From Gracilaria domingensis (taxonomy: Eukaryota > Rhodophyta > Florideophyceae > Gracilariales > Gracilariaceae), in contig VCMS01000153.1 in the NCBI GenBank assembly GCA_022539475.1, forward strand, positions 79,898 through 143,897: a stretch of DNA of 64,000 nucleotides, given 5' to 3'. Below the pieces are notes generated by a model that was given only the letters and a program-made list of their open reading frames with translations, did not search any database and had not been told where the DNA came from. A program made the translations under genes and the position numbers. How positions within the stretch are numbered: position 1 is the first letter of the stretch; each line of letters starts with the position of its first letter. Of this stretch, positions 1 to 10,621 are shown piece by piece.

Positions 1-1006
1 TGATGGCCTCTATTTTCTTCACGTCCACTGCAACTCCGCTCTGGTCGACAACATGTCCGAGCAGTTCAATCTTGGGATGGGCAAAGTCGCACTTAGAGAT
101 CTTCAGCTTCAACCCATGGGAGGAAATTGTCCTTGGTACTAACTTGATGTGCTCGACGTGATCCTCTAAGGTTTTTCAATAGATAACCACGTCGTCCAGA
201 TAGACCTTTACAAACGGATACTTGTTGAGGATAGAGTCCATCATTCTTTGGAATGTTGAGGGGGCGTTCATCAAGCCGAACGGCATGACCTCGAACTGAT
301 AGGTTCCTTGACGGCAAACGAAGGTGGTCATCTCCTTACACCGAGGGGACATTCTAATCTGCCAGTACCCAGAGAAAAGGTCAAGCGTAGTGAAAAACGA
401 ACAGCCGCCTAAGTCATCAAAGATTTGTTCAATATAAGGTAGGGGCCATCTGTCCGCTTTCATAACTCGGTTCAGAGCTCGATAGTCCACACAGAACCTT
501 GGCTTGCCATCCTTTTTGGTCGCAATGACGATCGGAAAGGACCATGCCGATGTACAAGGTTTGATTATTCCAGCGTCAAGAATTTTACCGAGTTCCTTCT
601 TGACGACTTCGTCATGTCGCGGCGGAAGCCTACGAACTCTTGAGTGTATCGGGGTCTGGGTCGTCAGTGAGAATTCATGCATGACTGGTACACCTGCCGG
701 TCTAAGATCGTACAAAGACCAGGCGACCACCCCAAGGTCAAGTAAAACACGAAGTAGTTCCTGTTGCTCCCCGCTGGGCAAGTGTGAAAGCCTTTCGAGG
801 ATGACTTCTTCGTGACTCGTGTCAGGAGGGTAATCTCTTCGATCCAATGTACGACCCTTGCCATCAATCGCGAATGGATCTAACAGGGAGTATTCGATCT
901 CAGGAGCGGGACACGCAACCTTCGGCTCACTTATACGTGAAGTAGAGTGTCCTTCACCAGAGCCAGTTGTACGCGGCTCTGTTTGCAAGGGGTCGGGTTG
1001 ATCTTC
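1..1006 (-). pseudogene. Ty3/gypsy reverse transcriptase, interrupted, runs off window
   Basis: Encodes the fingers and palm of a Ty3-type RT. The segment shows a proline-rich entry, a KKDGKPRFCVDYRALN block, LDLFSGYWQI with the first catalytic Asp, QFEVMPFGLMNAPSTFQ, and the catalytic box VYLDD near 185-200. A TGA at 176-178 follows the YLDDVVIY box where the family normally has Ser. The same frame stays open from there to base 1 and still reads as RT (EDHVEHIK), so the stop is a point mutation and not the end of the gene. The frame also continues from the protease ORF across the TAG at 1007-1009. Confidence 0.9.
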
Positions 1007-3343
1007 CTACTCTCTAACAGGTGGTGGGGGGACCTGCGTCGACAACTCTTCTTGAGGAAGCTCTTCCTCGAAAGCAATCACGTAACGGCCGTCGTCATCC
1101 TCCTCCAGTAGCTCGGTACGACCAAAAGGCATGTTGTGCACGCCGAGGTGAGGGGGGTGCGCTGGAGTGGGTACAGGGTACCGAATCTGGACACGAACCA
1201 AAAGAAAGTCGCTGATAAGTTCCCCTTCTTCAGGTGGTAGCAAAGTGACCTCGTCCGTAATTGGGATGGTGAGGACAGGGTCGCGGTAGAGAGGGGTACC
1301 AGACAGCTCGACTTCTTCTGGTGAGGAACCATCTTCATCTTCTTCATGATCATCTTCATTTCCATTATTCACCACTTCCTCTTCTACTTCTACTTCTGCT
1401 TCATGAACTCCTGCTTCCACTTCTACACAATCTTCATCTTCTTCGTCGTCCCTTCCAGAGTTCCTCTCTTCATCTTCTCCATTATTTTCAGATGACGAAA
1501 GGGCAGGATCAGGTGGTTGAAGGCTAGTGTCTGTCGTGGAACTCTGAAAAGACGAGGGATTTGGGGTGTGATAGACCGATCGGCGTTGATCGTCATTCGG
1601 CTCAGCTAAACCGCTCAGCTGGTTATCGGCCTCATCGTTAGTGTTGTCAAGACTTATAACCATCACATGGTCTTCATGGGCTTCATTTTGTGATGGAACC
1701 GCGAGGGGTTCTTCATCAGCCGATGCAGGTATAGGCCAGCCTACTCCAAAACGAACTACTGGTTCGGAGCTTTTGTCCAGCTCTAGGACACCCATTTCTC
1801 CGTACGGGAGTTCAGAGATGTGTGGATGAAGTTGTTCTCTATCCAGTGGCTGAGGATAACGACGGTAGACTCGAAAGATAAGATATTCAGGCTGTCGTCT
1901 CAGATCTTCGGCTCGTAGAAGAACAACGTCATCCCTGACTGAGACAACAAGGCGTTCATGCCCTCCATCCGATGGAGACCCTTTGGAGTCGTCGTTGTCT
2001 GCGCTTTCCTCCGATTCTTCATCGTTCTCAAATTCTCTATTTGCTTCCGCAGGGGCATGAGGAGTGGTAATAGCAGGTTCCGGTTCAACATCATTCACAC
2101 GCAATTGCCTAATGCCTTCCTCCAAATCCTGAGTATCAGCAGGGGAGGGGCTTTCTTGATCGAGACTCTCCAGCTCGTTCACGGATTCCTCTTCGAGTGG
2201 TTGTAAGGAGTCTTGTTCTTCATTCATAGTATTCAAAGCATATACCGACATGTCAACTTTGCCCTTCGAGAAAGCGATCGCGTATCCATCGTCGTCGCTC
2301 TCTGAACTCTCAGAGAAGAACGACTCTGAAGCGGAAGTGAAATCCTCACTGTCGGTGTGTTCATTCTCTTCGTCGAACACTACACCAGGGCGATGGTAAT
2401 CGAGAGGCAAAACAACAGATGCGCCGTCAAATTGCATAGAAACTTGCTGAGTACCCAGGTCCAAGCAGGCTTGGAGTGACTCAAGAGCAGAACAGCCAAC
2501 GATCACATTGAAGGGAGGCTTCTCAACGACCAGAAAATCCAACGGGACGCGGAGAGAACCAAACTCGAGGGGAACATCGTGCAGGCTTCCGCGAACTAAG
2601 GATTTGGTTCCGTCGGCAACGACAATCCTCCTACTCGACGGTTTCATCTCCAACGATAACCAGTTGCATAACGCAGTAGACATAAGATTAGGGATAGCAC
2701 CGGAGTCCAGCAACGCCTGGGAACTAGTGCCATAGACAGTAACATTCACCACTTTGAGAGTTTGAGGGAGTGAATGAGTGTGAGCGTAGCTGACACGCCT
2801 TGACGAGAGACCTCCCGAGAGAATTCGGCGAATGTCTTTCTTGGCCTCGTCCGCATCGTCGCGGACTAATTGACCAAAAGTGATGCCAGAAGGGGCTCTC
2901 GCCAATTCTTCGTAAATGTTATATTTCCCAACGTGTTCCTGGATCTTCACTCTCCGGGACTTCCCTTTAGACTTCTTCGCAGTGCCTTTCCTGGTCCTTG
3001 TAGACTTCTTGGGAGGATTTTTGGCTTGCTGAGAGGCAGTCCTGGTAGTATGGGAGTCGGGAAACATTACAGGAGAAATCCCTGAGAGAGGGCCAGTTCG
3101 CGGTTGCTTGGGCAGAGGCTCCCCTTCCGCGTCTCTTTTTGCGGTAGTAACGGGATCTTCATCATCTGAAGGGTCAGCAATCCCAATTGAGACTTGGTTC
3201 TCGCCTGTGTTCTGGGAACCTCGTTTCTCACTCAGCAACTTCTCTCTCTCTGATTCGGATTTCACACCTTCAAATGCAACTTTTCGCTCAACATCGGTGT
3301 TATTCTTCCTCCAGCAGCTGTAGAGTGACCTAACTTGCCACAA
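1007..3343 (-). pseudogene. Ty3/gypsy protease and long acidic linker (pol N-terminus)
   Basis: A 778-codon open stretch in the same frame as the downstream RT, ended by a TAG at 1007-1009 that looks like a CAG-to-TAG change. The N-terminal third is basic, with Lys/Arg/Ser runs. A retropepsin domain follows around residues 195-310, with the active-site triplet in ALLDSGAIPN and a flap or second hydrophobic block ending VIVGCSALES. The remaining 400 or so residues are Glu/Asp/Ser-rich and unlike any enzyme domain. An acidic spacer this long between protease and RT is unusual for the family. It overlaps the end of gag by 82 bases in another frame. Confidence 0.8.
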
Positions 3344-4149
3344 TTACCACATCGAGGCACTCGATGTGGATTAAGCTCACAACGTGCCGCAAAGTGACCG
3401 GGTTGGCTGCAATACGAACAGACTTTTTCCGTATCCTGATGTCCGGTGGCAGTCGCAGCACTCTGAGTCTTCTTCACTAGGAGGTGCAACTGTGCCATCT
3501 GGTCAGCCAGCTGATCCACTTTCGACTCCAGCGGACTTGGACGAGCGGGCTCCTTAGCAAGTTGAAGAATGTGCTTTGCCGGTGGGAAAGCGTTGAGGGT
3601 ACCATACGATCCGAGAGCTTTCATTCCGCCGACAAAGTCCTTAACGAGGGCCTTCAAGGATTCATAGTCATCTGCTCCACGGAATATGAAAAACTGCGCA
3701 AGATCTGCAAACTCCATGACAGCGTTTCGTAGTAACCCGAACTTAGCTTTCGAGTTAAAACCTGCTTGATCGAAGAAAGAGTCCATCTTCTTCAGGGATC
3801 CTAGCAGATCGACGTAATCTAAACGTGCCGAAACTGCCCGGCGAATCCTCTCCGCCGGTTCCTCGATTGCACCGAAACGTTCGAGCAAAGCAAGCTTCAC
3901 ATTCTGATAGTCTTTTGCTTCAATCGAAAGAGAGCCATCAACAGCATAGTTGTCATAGTAGAAGTCAAACGCTTCACCCTCAAGATAGCCGAGCAACTTC
4001 ATAGCTCGAACACTATCCTCTTCGTTGGGGGTAGCGACATTCTCAAAGTAAAACAGAAACTTCCTTACGTCGACGGCAGAACCATCGAAGGAAATCACAC
4101 CAGAATCAGGAGACCACTTCCCTCCTCGAGAGTACCATGTGGACGTCAT
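3262..4149 (-). pseudogene. Ty3/gypsy gag with CCHC zinc knuckles
   Basis: A capsid-like protein of about 295 residues starting at ATG 4149. It contains the helical gag core (FYFENVATPNEEDSVRAMKL, GYLEGEAFDFYYDNY) and two C-terminal zinc knuckles. The first, CSYCSQPGHFAARC, is complete. The second begins CGNCGKLGH but lacks its last Cys in this frame; the Cys is found just downstream in the pol frame, one residue too close. That spacing fits a small deletion inside the knuckle better than a programmed frameshift. The start codon lies within the LTR, 12 bases before its inner edge, so the putative primer-binding site is translated. Confidence 0.75.
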
Positions 4150-4945
4150 TTTTGGGGGAAACAGCGCGGGTGGTGACAAACCCAAGGAGAGCGACACAAT
4201 AAATGCTCGAGAGTACCAGCCCAAAAGGGGCGACAAGTTAACGTAGCTCAGATGCCTGCAGGAGCAGACAAGATAACCCCAAGATAGCAGAAACTCTCCG
4301 CTAACAGGAAGCGGGGAGAGTAATTAAACGAGAGTGTGGTTCGGCGTTCGATGCCGAATGCCAACACAACGACAGAATGCAGCGCCAACAGACCAACACA
4401 CCAAGGCTGTCGGCGGAACAGTAGAATGGGCAGGGCTAAGGCGTTCGATCCTGTCGTCGATACCACCATAAACCTAGTAACCAGGCGAGGTGACGACAGG
4501 AAGGGAACCCGTGCAATGCGTACCACTGCCCACGTCCGTCCGGGGGAACGGGGATGTAGATATGATCGCAATGTGCGGACGAGCCCAATGGAGGGCAGCA
4601 CAAGGCGACTGTGTAGGGAACGGCGGGAGACCGGGCCGCCGGGAATAAGGAAATGTAGGGGGAAAGGTTCGGGGCAGGGAGGCGCAGACTGCGCTGAGGG
4701 AAGATGGGAGTGCCAAAGGAAAGAAGGTTGATGACGACGGAAAGGGAGGAAGAAAGGCGAGAGAGGCAAGGATGGGGGGGTCGTCGAGGGGGGAAGGGGT
4801 CTGCCCGAGTTAGGTTGGCTGCGAAGCTTCGAACTCGTGGGGTTTATATCTACAATTCTTGTGGTTCGTATACCCTAAGTTGTAACTTGCTCACCGTGTA
4901 GTCCTAAATACCCTAGTTCTGCTCACCATCCATAACATGTAATGA
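4138..4945 (-). repeat. 5' LTR of the Ty3/gypsy element
   Basis: About 800 bp repeated, with high identity over most of its length, at 20855-21660. The two copies agree up to TGTGGACG at 4138 and then diverge. In this copy the next minus-strand bases are TGGTACTCTCGAGG, a plausible primer-binding site next to the LTR end. A minus-strand TATATAAA-like promoter (GATATAAACCCC) lies near 4845-4856 and is conserved in the other copy. The outer boundary near 4945 is approximate because similarity fades there. Confidence 0.75.
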
Positions 4946-5088
4946 TGTCAGCGCACGGCTCTTCGTTATGTAGGTCGGTGGTTGGTCAGTGATGATATGT
5001 TAGGTCCTGAACCAGTTTCGTAGCAATGCAGAGGAACAGCAGCGCGAGAGGCGCAACACCAGTACAGAGCCAGTGGTACCATCTTCCG

Positions 5089-5380
5089 TTTCAGGCACGC
5101 GGCAGCGCACGGCGCGCAACCTCATCTCCCTCTGCCTCAGGCGCGCCGAAGCGCGCGGCGCGCGACTTCATCGTCCTCAGACGCGCCGCAACGCGCGGCG
5201 CGCGACTTCATTGTCCTCTTCCTTATGCGCGCCGCATCGTGCGGCGCGCAACCTCATTATCCTCATTGGCGCGCCACAGCACGTGGCGCGCAGCTTCCTT
5301 CTCTTTGCCGCCGCGCCGAATCGCCCGATCTCATCATCTTCGGCCGCGCGCCGCGGCGCGCGGCGCGTAGCAGTGAGCGC
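5089..5380. repeat. GC-rich palindromic tandem array, copy 1
   Basis: Six to seven units of about 40-47 bp. Each has a near-palindrome of the form GCGCGCCGCAnCGCGGCGCG followed by a CT-rich spacer such as GACTTCATCGTCCT. The palindromic cores are strongly conserved and the spacers less so. The same arrangement, with related spacers, occurs at 22461-22735. Several long open frames here come from base composition only and are not called as genes. Confidence 0.85.
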
Positions 5381-5459
5381 AGACGGGGCGGCAGACGCAC
5401 GGCGGCGAGCGCAGACGGGGGCGGCGACGGGCGCAGTTCAGGGGTGGAGGGTGATTTTA

Positions 5460-5524
5460 TCTCCGGAGCAATCTCCGGAGATAAGAAAATCTTTTGGCCG
5501 TGTCCAAGGGAGTGCGGGACAATC
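5460..5524 (+). other. Conserved hairpin tail after palindromic array, copy 1
   Basis: Immediately after the array come a palindrome (ATCTCCGGAG, spacer, CTCCGGAGAT), an A-rich stretch GATAAGAAAA, and then TGTCC spaced from GTGCGGGACA so that the ends can pair. The same three parts in the same order and spacing follow the second array at 22783-22846. Function is unknown; a promoter or RNA leader is one possibility. Confidence 0.6.
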
Positions 5525-5559
5525 TCTTGGAACCGCCTCCACACGTACCACAGCGGTTT

Positions 5560-5859
5560 TCAAGTTATTAACTGACACCGGTGAACGGTCATGGATTGGC
5601 ACGTGATATGCAATCTCCACGGCACGTGACCACAGTCACCAATCTCATATATACCGCCTTTGCGGCCGTTCAGACATTCCACGGACGTGGGTATTACACC
5701 GTTAATTTGGGCGCCGCGCTTGTAGCACTCCATACTTCTTGCGTGCCCCATAGGGTTACCTTTTTCATCAACTTCCGGCTTCCTGGCTTCAACGTCCAGT
5801 CTTCCTAACTTCCTTCGACTGATGCACGCTGGAGATAGAATGAAGGTCATGGTGACCAC
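5560..5859 (-). CDS. Hypothetical ORF, 99 codons
   Basis: A small open frame with balanced, protein-like composition (central stretch EARKPEVDEKGNPMGHARSM, later GGIYEIGDCGHVPW). I do not recognise it. It lies between the palindromic array tail and the end of the tyrosine-recombinase remnant, on the same strand as the latter. It could be a small host gene, part of an unrecognised repeat, or chance. Confidence 0.2.
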   Translation of the reverse strand: MVTMTFILSPACISRRKLGRLDVEARKPEVDEKGNPMGHARSMECYKRGAQINGVIPTSVECLNGRKGGIYEIGDCGHVPWRLHITCQSMTVHRCQLIT

Positions 5860-5919
5860 CCCAATTTGTTCATGTCACAAAAGCGGAGGCCGAAGCTCAG
5901 AACGAGGCAAGAGCTGAGC

Positions 5920-6800
5920 AAGGAACAAATCCGACGCGGGTGAAAGCGGGTTAGAGCTATCCGTGTATGTCTAAAACATCGATTCGGTAGTGCAATCGGA
6001 CTGATGCTGAATTAATTCTTTCGGAATGCCCATGAGCATGATTTCGTTAAACTGTCGTATGTGTGAGCTGTGTGACCTGTATGTGTACCGAGATGGAATG
6101 GGTATACCGGATGCTTGTAGCGCAAACAACACGGCTTTCTACAAAGAAAGGTTTTGGTTCTCAGAACCGAAGAGAACTTGGTCGCGTGATATTCGTAAAT
6201 ACTTCATAACCATACTAGATGGAGTATGACGTGTTTCCCAGCCCACATTACGCCAGTATTTTATAACGAGGGGCCTAGCTGTTCTTGTCGCTGTCCGCCG
6301 TCGGATTCGGAGTTCAGGAGTGTCCCGTCTGACTACCAAGTCTGTCCTTTGCAAGTAGAACAAACTGACAGCCCGCAGGTGAAGGATGAAGCCGACAAGA
6401 TTTGTGCAGCAATCTTTTATATCCCAAATTCAGCAGATCCGCAACCAGTATCGAAAAGTTTACACATTATTATCGCCGGTCACCCAAGCCGGATCAGCTT
6501 AGATGATCTCAAATCCGCGAAATTGCGCGCGTAAGCTTCGCGAAGGTTCTTCACGTGCGCTGTCTGTGTTGGGGACCCATAGCCGTGCTCCTCGTGATAT
6601 CTTGAGATGGCCGAAAGATATTGGGGCGAAGAGCTGAGCGAAAATCGTCCTTCAGCTGTTAGATGCCCTATAAGAGTAGCAACATGCAAATCTTTCTTGG
6701 TCAAAAGCGTGATACCATGACTTGAACAAATTTCAAACCATCCACTTGACTGTGTAGACCGGTTTTGTCGGCTCTTAGCAGAGTATAGATGTGCCGTTAT
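5920..6800 (-). pseudogene. Tyrosine recombinase of the DIRS-like element
   Basis: The N-terminal core-binding part is readable at about 6480-6780: GWFEICSSHGI, then GRFSLSSSPQYLSAISRYHE and GSPTQTAHVKNLREAYAR, typical of the helical domain in DIRS and Crypton recombinases. A middle fragment around 6140-6360 (FLQRTDLVVRRDTP) resembles the box I strand region. Near 5950-6090 a frame reads RSHSSHIRQFNEIMLMGIP with a later TYTDSS, matching the H-x-x-R box and the region of the nucleophilic Tyr. Frame changes and stops separate the pieces. Loose end coordinates reflect this decay. Confidence 0.6.
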
Positions 6801-7179
6801 CAGTTCTGCGGCAACCAACGCTGCCGCTGGGCAGCCATTAGACCGCGTCCTGTGACTAAGTACTGAAGTCCGAAAGCTCTCCTGGTATTGACCTAGAACC
6901 CTATTGTCGCGATCGCGACCTATCACGTTTCCGTGCGAAGTCGTCCGTGAAGCATCGCGAAAGGGATCTGCCTTGGTCAGCGCTCCATTAACTGTGGAAT
7001 ATCTGAGTAGATTTAAAAAGGACAGAAAGACGGATTCTGTGCAGGTGCGGGGACGGGTAGATGGGTTGTGTAAGATGGACTGCATGTGTAGATTACACAA
7101 CAAAAATTGGAAATTGCATTGAGCTAGTGCTTCGAGGGACAGATGAGAGTGTAATAGTATGAAAATGGAGATGAACATA

Positions 7180-7600
7180 CGCAAATGATAATCCCAGAGA
7201 AACACTTTGATATCCGCTTGATATTCGTTAGATATGCTTTGGATATCCAAGTGATTTCTCGGATATCCATCTGATTTTCAAAGTTAGATATACGGCCGAT
7301 GTACATAGGATACACGACAATTCTTACAATATCAATACCAATGATATTCGTCTGATTTCTGGATGTCTGAATGATGTGAGAGCAATTCCAAGAGAAGCAA
7401 CTTTGGTTTTCGAAATCATTCGTTATATCTACTGTTATATCTTTCAAAGTAGTTGATGTATGTCTCAAGGGCATCAATAGAGTATCATTTCGTACATCAT
7501 CTGTCATATCTACTGGATGTCGCAAGGATATCATGGATATACGTAATACATCCAGATGATATCCGAAAGACATCCGGATTTCAAATCTGCGGGGTATCAT
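7180..7600. repeat. GATATC-rich degenerate repeat tract
   Basis: The motif GATATCC or its complement GGATATC recurs many times at irregular spacing of roughly 15-30 bp (for example around 7188, 7233, 7250, 7532 and 7557), with intervening TCTGATTTTC-like blocks. The left and right halves look partly inverted relative to each other. Open frames across it are low-complexity and not called. It could be an old expanded repeat inside the DIRS-like element. Confidence 0.4.
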
Positions 7601-7609
7601 TCGAGCCTC

Positions 7610-8285
7610 TGTATACTTCTCTGGGTACGGCAAGTGATCTGTGGAGCAATTTGGCTTCATGCAAACGTAGTGTAGGTTCTATTCATTATAGACTGAGATG
7701 TTCAGAGCAAACCTAGACCAGCTTCAAAATCATGAACAGCAAACTACTCTTAAACTTTATCTTTCCACTCCCCAGCACGTCCGCGCACTGACATCTGCCG
7801 TTTTACCTGCGTCTGTTTGTTATCTTGACCTCATCAGCGCATCTTAAGCTACCGCGTACGCGCGCCAGTGGCTCCAACCTCGGCCGATTGATATTCACTG
7901 CGCAGACATTTTCCTTTGGCGCGAGTACCATGCTTGCTTCGGCCAGTGAGATGCAACGAGTATACCTCATGTTTTCTCCTGTAGAATCTTGTCGAGAACC
8001 AGACTCAGAAATTCGAAGGGCAGGGTTTACAAATGACACACATCAGGTTCCCACTTCTGGTTGAGGTGCCCGTAAAGATATTTCTGCCTTGCCGCCAGCC
8101 ACTGCCAGCCTCTCTCCTAAAAGTCTGCTCCAAAAAACATGACGGTCGAACTGGTATTTCCACCTTAACGCCTCGAGTAGATGTCAGGTCGCGCGGGCGT
8201 CCTGAGGGGGCCAGGTTTGCAAGAACCGGTCTGCAAATCTGTTGACTTTAATGGTGAGCCAATTCGCCTGGATACTGATTCCCAG
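7610..8285. other. No gene recognised
   Basis: Between the GATATC tract and the RNase H remnant I see only short open frames on both strands without family resemblance. It may be the degraded inter-domain part of the DIRS-like element. Confidence 0.4.
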
Positions 8286-8289
8286 AATC

Positions 8290-8590
8290 TGGATGCCCCA
8301 TCATTGCTTTGCACGCCGAATCCATGGAATTCAGCACTGTCACAACAGTCTCATTGTCTTCCGGTATTAGCAAGATCTTGATAGCCAGATCCCACAGAAA
8401 CATCGCGAAATGGTTTGACGTCAACAACCGGACGGCTCGCAGCTCGCGCAGGGTAATAGATATCTGGCGCTCTGGTGGGTGCCATAATCCACCACCTAAT
8501 CACAACCAGGGGCTCCCTGCGATGAGATCCTGATCTATAGCTCCTCCATATCCTACGTCCGTGGCGTGGCTGTGCATTGCCATCCTGGAC
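8290..8590 (-). pseudogene. RNase H domain of the DIRS-like element
   Basis: One minus-strand frame reads HATDVGYGGAIDQDL, then GSPW, WHPPERQISITLRELRAV and PEDNETVVTVLNSM. The pattern D-x-x-x-G-x-G-G, a later Glu in LREL-RAV and a final DN is that of a retroelement RNase H. Stops interrupt it. It lies directly downstream of the RT remnant on the same strand, as expected for this element class. Confidence 0.55.
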
Positions 8591-8743
8591 TTGGCTGCAG
8601 TTTGTGGTCACCTTGCTCCATAAATGACCGCTAGTGGTGAAGTTTTCGCAGGAATTGACACGAAAACCTAACTGATTTGCGGGAACAGCTTCTTTCGGGT
8701 GTAGCGCTTGCGCCAGGTCCCTGTAGAGAGCTCGAGTGTAAAA

Positions 8744-9430
8744 CTATACCAAGGGAAATGCTAGAGAGAGCGAAACAGAGACACCGCAAAATTGCTGGAT
8801 GAGCGGCGTAGGGGCTAGCCGTCGGTTCAATGATGCCACTTTGACGAGCGACTTCGCAAGGCGACGAACCCTAAGCATCTTGTGAGGGACTACGCGTACT
8901 TCCATACGAAAAGTATCGATGCGAAAACCCAAGTGATCGATTTGTTCTGCTTCTTGCCACTCTCCTTTCAGCGGATGCCGCGTTATACCCTGGCGACGTA
9001 GTAAGCGACTCAACTTCTTGCGGGCCCCTTTTAAGTCTCGCTGAGTGTAGCGGTGCCCGAATGGAGAGGGTGCGACAAGAACGTTGTCGTTCTAGGGCAG
9101 AAAACGATACTAAGCGATTGTAGTATAAACCGGAATGGTGGTGTCAGCAACTTCGTGAGGCACATAGCTGACCGGACTAACCCGAAGGGCAGAGCCACGT
9201 ATCGAAAGTACCAACCCTGATAATGAGACAATCGCATTGCTGGGTGCAAATAGAATGCTCAATAGCCTCCTTTTGATATCCCAGGACATTAGAAAGTCTC
9301 CTTGTCGTAGATCGATTGGAAATGCGAGTATCGTTTCTATCTATACCGAGACACGTTCAAAGTGCCTCCACTGGCCGCTAAAGGTCACCCAAAAGTGCCC
9401 TTGGGGCTCCGCCGTAGAGTAGATGCGCCA
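8744..9430 (-). pseudogene. Reverse transcriptase of the DIRS-like element
   Basis: Readable blocks in order are LRQGDFLMSWDIK (9300-9260 region, first catalytic Asp), WYFRYVALPFGLVRSAMC with TKLLTP at 9120-9220, a degraded catalytic box NDNVLVAP near 9070, and QIDHLGFRIDT near 8930. The ALPFGL...TK signature and IDHLGF block are typical of DIRS/Ngaro-type RTs rather than Ty1 or Ty3. The YLDD box is damaged and preceded by a stop, so the enzyme is dead. The frame changes at least twice. Confidence 0.7.
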
Positions 9431-9664
9431 TACGGTAAAGGCGGAGGAAACCAACAAACCTTCCTGTACTTTTCTCATAGCCTATTCTTCTAAAACGTCT
9501 TCGCTTTTTAGGTATGCTCCGATACACCAATCGTGAGCTCTACGGGGATATGCGGAACCGAGAGCAGCACTGAACCATTTGTGAAAGGTATTGAGAGAGG
9601 ATACATGATACAGTATCGAATGGCGCTTGCCACAAAGGAAGACGCTCCGAGAAAACTGATCCAA

Positions 9665-10450
9665 TTTCTCGCTCGCAAAGACGTCTTACGCTGGAGCCGT
9701 ATGGTTTCTTATATCCCACTGGCGTTCAGCAGTTACGGAATCACTGAATAACAGAATCAAGATCACCAGGCGATCCCTCCATCTTCTCGTACTTGCCATA
9801 CTGCGCAACCATGAGCTCAGAAAGCTCCTTTGCTGCCTCTGTTTTGAGATGAGACGATAAATTCTTTCACACTGAACGGTGGATACCGATGAATATTTTC
9901 CGGGGCTTGGTTCGACGAAAAATGACAAATAAAGAGCATGTAGCATTCCGTTTCCCGTTTATCCTTGAAATGCTACCGATGAATATTAAGAAATTCAAAC
10001 GTGACCAATGGAGCTCTGTACGATACTAATAAAATTGAAGTTCATCCTCGAGAGTAATAAACCGTTTTTAAAGCTGCATCGAGCCAGGAGTCGGTTCACT
10101 GCACGTTTTTGTACCATATATATACTCGGACTTCTCAAGCAAGTAGTGCTTGAGACTGTTAGGTTTTATTATTAAATCACTGTTTCAAGGCTTAAGGTAG
10201 TTATGTTGCTCTATGAGTCATGTTTTAACTTCTTCAGAAAGTTATGTTTCTGCCACTCATCGTACTGTGTAAAAGCATTTTCGCTACTGCATCAAAATGG
10301 GCTTCGGTTTCTTTGGCATTTTTTTATTGATTAACTATTAGAGCACAGTCCTCGACATGAGAGATAGTAGATAAGTTTGGTTCTGTTATTTTTTTGGTTA
10401 GTTGACTTGCTGTAGAAGGTGTGTACAGTTCGTTGGTAAAACAATGTTTT
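9665..10450. other. No gene recognised, AT-rich
   Basis: Probably includes the degraded 5' part of the DIRS-like element up to about 9950, then AT-rich intergenic sequence. No convincing coding region or RNA gene is visible. Confidence 0.4.
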
Positions 10451-10457
10451 CAATGCG

Positions 10458-10604
10458 GCCACATTTGGGCCATATTTCGGCCATATTTGGGCCACATGCA
10501 TGAAAACGAAACCTGCTTATCTTACCGAGATATATGATTTCACGAGTTTTCGACTTATACGCCAACATTTCGGTCACATATCGGCCATATTTCGGCCATA
10601 TCCG
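10458..10604. repeat. GGCCATATTT short repeats in two clusters
   Basis: Two clusters, 10458-10500 and 10565-10604, contain tandem variants of GGCCATATTT, GGCCACATTT and GGCCATATCC with an 11-12 bp period. About 65 bp of ordinary sequence separates them. They sit just before a protein-like reading frame, so a binding-site cluster is possible, but simple repeat expansion explains them equally well. Confidence 0.6.
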
Positions 10605-10621
10605 GGGTTAAAATATATATT

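Larger units (their letters stand above)
1..4945 (-). mobile_element. Ty3/gypsy LTR retrotransposon, 5' LTR to RT, broken
   Basis: A minus-strand element reads LTR, gag with CCHC zinc knuckles, aspartic protease, then reverse transcriptase, the Ty3/gypsy order. It runs off the left edge, so RNase H, integrase and the 3' LTR are not visible. Gag and pol lie in different frames, and pol has two in-frame stops (1007-1009 TAG, 176-178 TGA), so this copy cannot make its own enzymes. A second LTR of the same family lies at 20855 inside the Harbinger element. Assignment to Ty3/gypsy is firm from RT and protease motifs. Confidence 0.9.
5900..9660 (-). mobile_element. Decayed DIRS/Ngaro-like tyrosine-recombinase retroelement
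   Basis: Three recognisable enzyme fragments occur in minus-strand order: reverse transcriptase (about 9430-8744), RNase H (about 8590-8290), and a tyrosine recombinase (about 6800-5920). This RT, RNase H, YR order is that of DIRS/Ngaro elements, which integrate with a tyrosine recombinase instead of a DDE integrase. Every domain is split by stops and frameshifts, so this is an old copy. Terminal repeats were not found. A GATATC-rich tract at 7180-7600 separates RNase H from the recombinase and may be a later insertion or expansion. Confidence 0.7.

Noticed and set aside
3262-3343. Programmed -1 frameshift between gag and pol of the first gypsy element
   Set aside because: No convincing slippery heptamer is visible and the zinc knuckle spacing points to a deletion; kept only as an alternative.
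5026-5606. Arg/Ala-rich frames up to 177 codons
   Set aside because: Product of the GC-rich palindromic array; the same happens at 22495-22851.
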